Assembly: GCA_964354485.1 (NCBI GenBank)
Contig: CAYGZY010000057.1
Location: forward strand, 1-7,351
Reading direction: 5' to 3'
Source of the DNA: CAYGXH01 sp964354485
GTDB taxonomy: Bacteria > Bacteroidota > Ignavibacteria > UBA10030 > SZUA-254
DNA: 7,351 nucleotides
Shown: piece by piece, positions 6,663 to 7,351 of the stretch
How positions within the stretch are numbered: the first letter of the stretch is position 1
Layout: every line of letters starts with the position of its first letter
The notes under the pieces: generated by a model
Databases searched by the model: none
What the model saw: the letters and a program-made list of their open reading frames with translations, nothing else
Told to the model about the DNA's origin: nothing
Translations under genes and position numbers: made by a program

Positions 6663-7322
6663 TTAATCACCTCCCCATGAGTCATCATGGTGTATTAAAG
6701 GTTTTACGGTTTTAATTATCTGATTGAATGAAAAACCCCTTCGAAGGAGATACTGCACCGTCCGATGTTGGATTTTCTCTTCATCGGTTTTTTTGCGGGA
6801 GCTCCTGAGCCGATCTATATACGTCTTTGCAGCACGGAGCAGGAGGGACTCTTCCTCGCTTTCCGGGAGGAGGTCGCTCAGGATAGTCGTAATGAGCGCG
6901 CGCGATATACCTCTGGCGGCAAGCTGCTGGTGTAGAAGCTTGGGGCCGGAGGCTTTTTTGAGAAGAGCGTCGTGGACGAACGCGCGCGCGAATTTTTCAT
7001 CATCGGTGAGACCGAGCGAGCTGAAATTCTCAATCACTTCTTCGATAACTGTCGGAGAGAATTCCTTCTCGCGGAGTTTTGAACGGAGCTCCTTCTCGGA
7101 ACGAAGGCGGGATTTGATGAGGCGGATGGCTTTTGAACGTGCGAGTGAAAATTCTTCCGACGCCCTCAGTTTTTCAAGTACTTCCGGAGAAATCCTGTCC
7201 CCTTTCCGCAGACCGAACCGGACGACCACATCGCGGTGGAGTCCCGCAGTAAAAACGCCATCCACATAGAGATTCACTCTCTCGGGACGGCGCTTCTGTC
7301 TTTCCAGTTTAGAAATTACCAT
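6663..7322 (-). CDS. recX: Regulatory protein RecX (RecA modulator)
   Basis: A 219-aa, highly charged, all-helical cytoplasmic protein of the RecX family, whose members bind RecA filaments and usually limit RecA activity in recombination and the SOS response. The N-terminal region (RVNLYVDGVFTAGL, 15-28) is typical, followed by the hallmark ARSKAIRLIKSRLRSEKEL (61-79). The second three-helix repeat has LGLTDDEKFARAF (103-115) and GPKLLHQQLAARGI (126-139), and the third ends in YLLRRGFSFNQI (191-202). The length is a little above many RecX proteins, in keeping with the charged linker near 170-185. The start ATG has no obvious Shine-Dalgarno but leaves the normal RecX N-terminus; the AT-rich bases just upstream could hold a promoter, but the window ends there. 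recX often follows recA, which would lie outside the window if present. Its last codons contain the ribosome-binding site of the next gene, so the two are likely coupled in translation. Confidence 0.95.
   Translation of the reverse strand: MVISKLERQKRRPERVNLYVDGVFTAGLHRDVVVRFGLRKGDRISPEVLEKLRASEEFSLARSKAIRLIKSRLRSEKELRSKLREKEFSPTVIEEVIENFSSLGLTDDEKFARAFVHDALLKKASGPKLLHQQLAARGISRALITTILSDLLPESEEESLLLRAAKTYIDRLRSSRKKTDEEKIQHRTVQYLLRRGFSFNQIIKTVKPLIHHDDSWGGD
6666..6676 (-). promoter_or_regulatory. Shine-Dalgarno inside the end of recX that fixes the DEDDy exonuclease start
   Basis: On the minus strand GGGGAGGTGAT is a near-complete match to the anti-Shine-Dalgarno consensus and lies 7 nt before the ATG at 6656-6658. 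It is made of the codons for the last Trp-Gly-Gly-Asp residues of RecX. The upstream in-frame ATG pair at 6683-6688 has no such signal. The site therefore decides the start and suggests coupled translation. Confidence 0.82.
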
Positions 7323-7351
7323 TGGAAAAATATTTTACATTTACGTCGGCT

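Noticed and set aside
6724..7269. 181-codon open frame on the + strand, opposite recX
   Set aside because: The product is Arg/Ser-rich without domains, as expected when charged helical codons are read in reverse. RecX itself is unmistakable on the other strand.

Overview
The window looks like a piece of a chromosome from the Bacteroidota/Chlorobiota side of the FCB group, most likely Ignavibacteria or a related candidate lineage. The main evidence is two large secreted proteins that end in a type IX secretion (T9SS) sorting domain of the 'NYPNPFN' type, which is common in Ignavibacteria and neighbouring FCB phyla. The lineage is inferred; there is no rRNA or other phylogenetic marker here. 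All six convincing genes lie on the minus strand, so transcription runs from high to low coordinates.

Right part (about 5126-7322): a compact DNA-metabolism operon. recX comes first, then a DEDDy exonuclease of the DNA-polymerase-B type, then a DEDDh (DnaQ/epsilon-like) exonuclease with a C-terminal WYL domain. The gaps are 4 and 9 nt. The Shine-Dalgarno of the second gene lies inside the last codons of recX, and the two exonuclease genes share a reading frame, separated by one stop and three codons. The operon therefore puts a RecA modulator beside two unrelated types of 3'-5' exonuclease, one of them carrying a probable ligand- or nucleic-acid-sensing domain.

Middle (4728-5125): about 400 bases with no convincing gene. 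It holds a strong minus-strand intrinsic terminator (4787-4849). Just before it is a stretch with fragmentary open frames that end right before the hairpin, possibly the decayed tail of a lost gene or a repeat.

Left part (61-4727): three envelope or secreted proteins in a row. They are a small lipoprotein with a CBM4/9-like jelly-roll fold, a 742-aa beta-propeller of LVIVD repeats with a T9SS sorting domain, and a 575-aa FG-GAP/VCBS-like beta-propeller with seven calcium-loop-like motifs and a T9SS sorting domain. Gaps of 79 and 52 nt without a clear terminator allow co-transcription. Their substrates are unknown. Sampled lines show clear base-composition differences: the FG-GAP gene is AT-rich, while the body of the LVIVD gene is near 50% G+C.

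No tRNA, rRNA, CRISPR array, transposase or phage gene was seen. The most unusual item is the exonuclease-WYL fusion in its recX operon.
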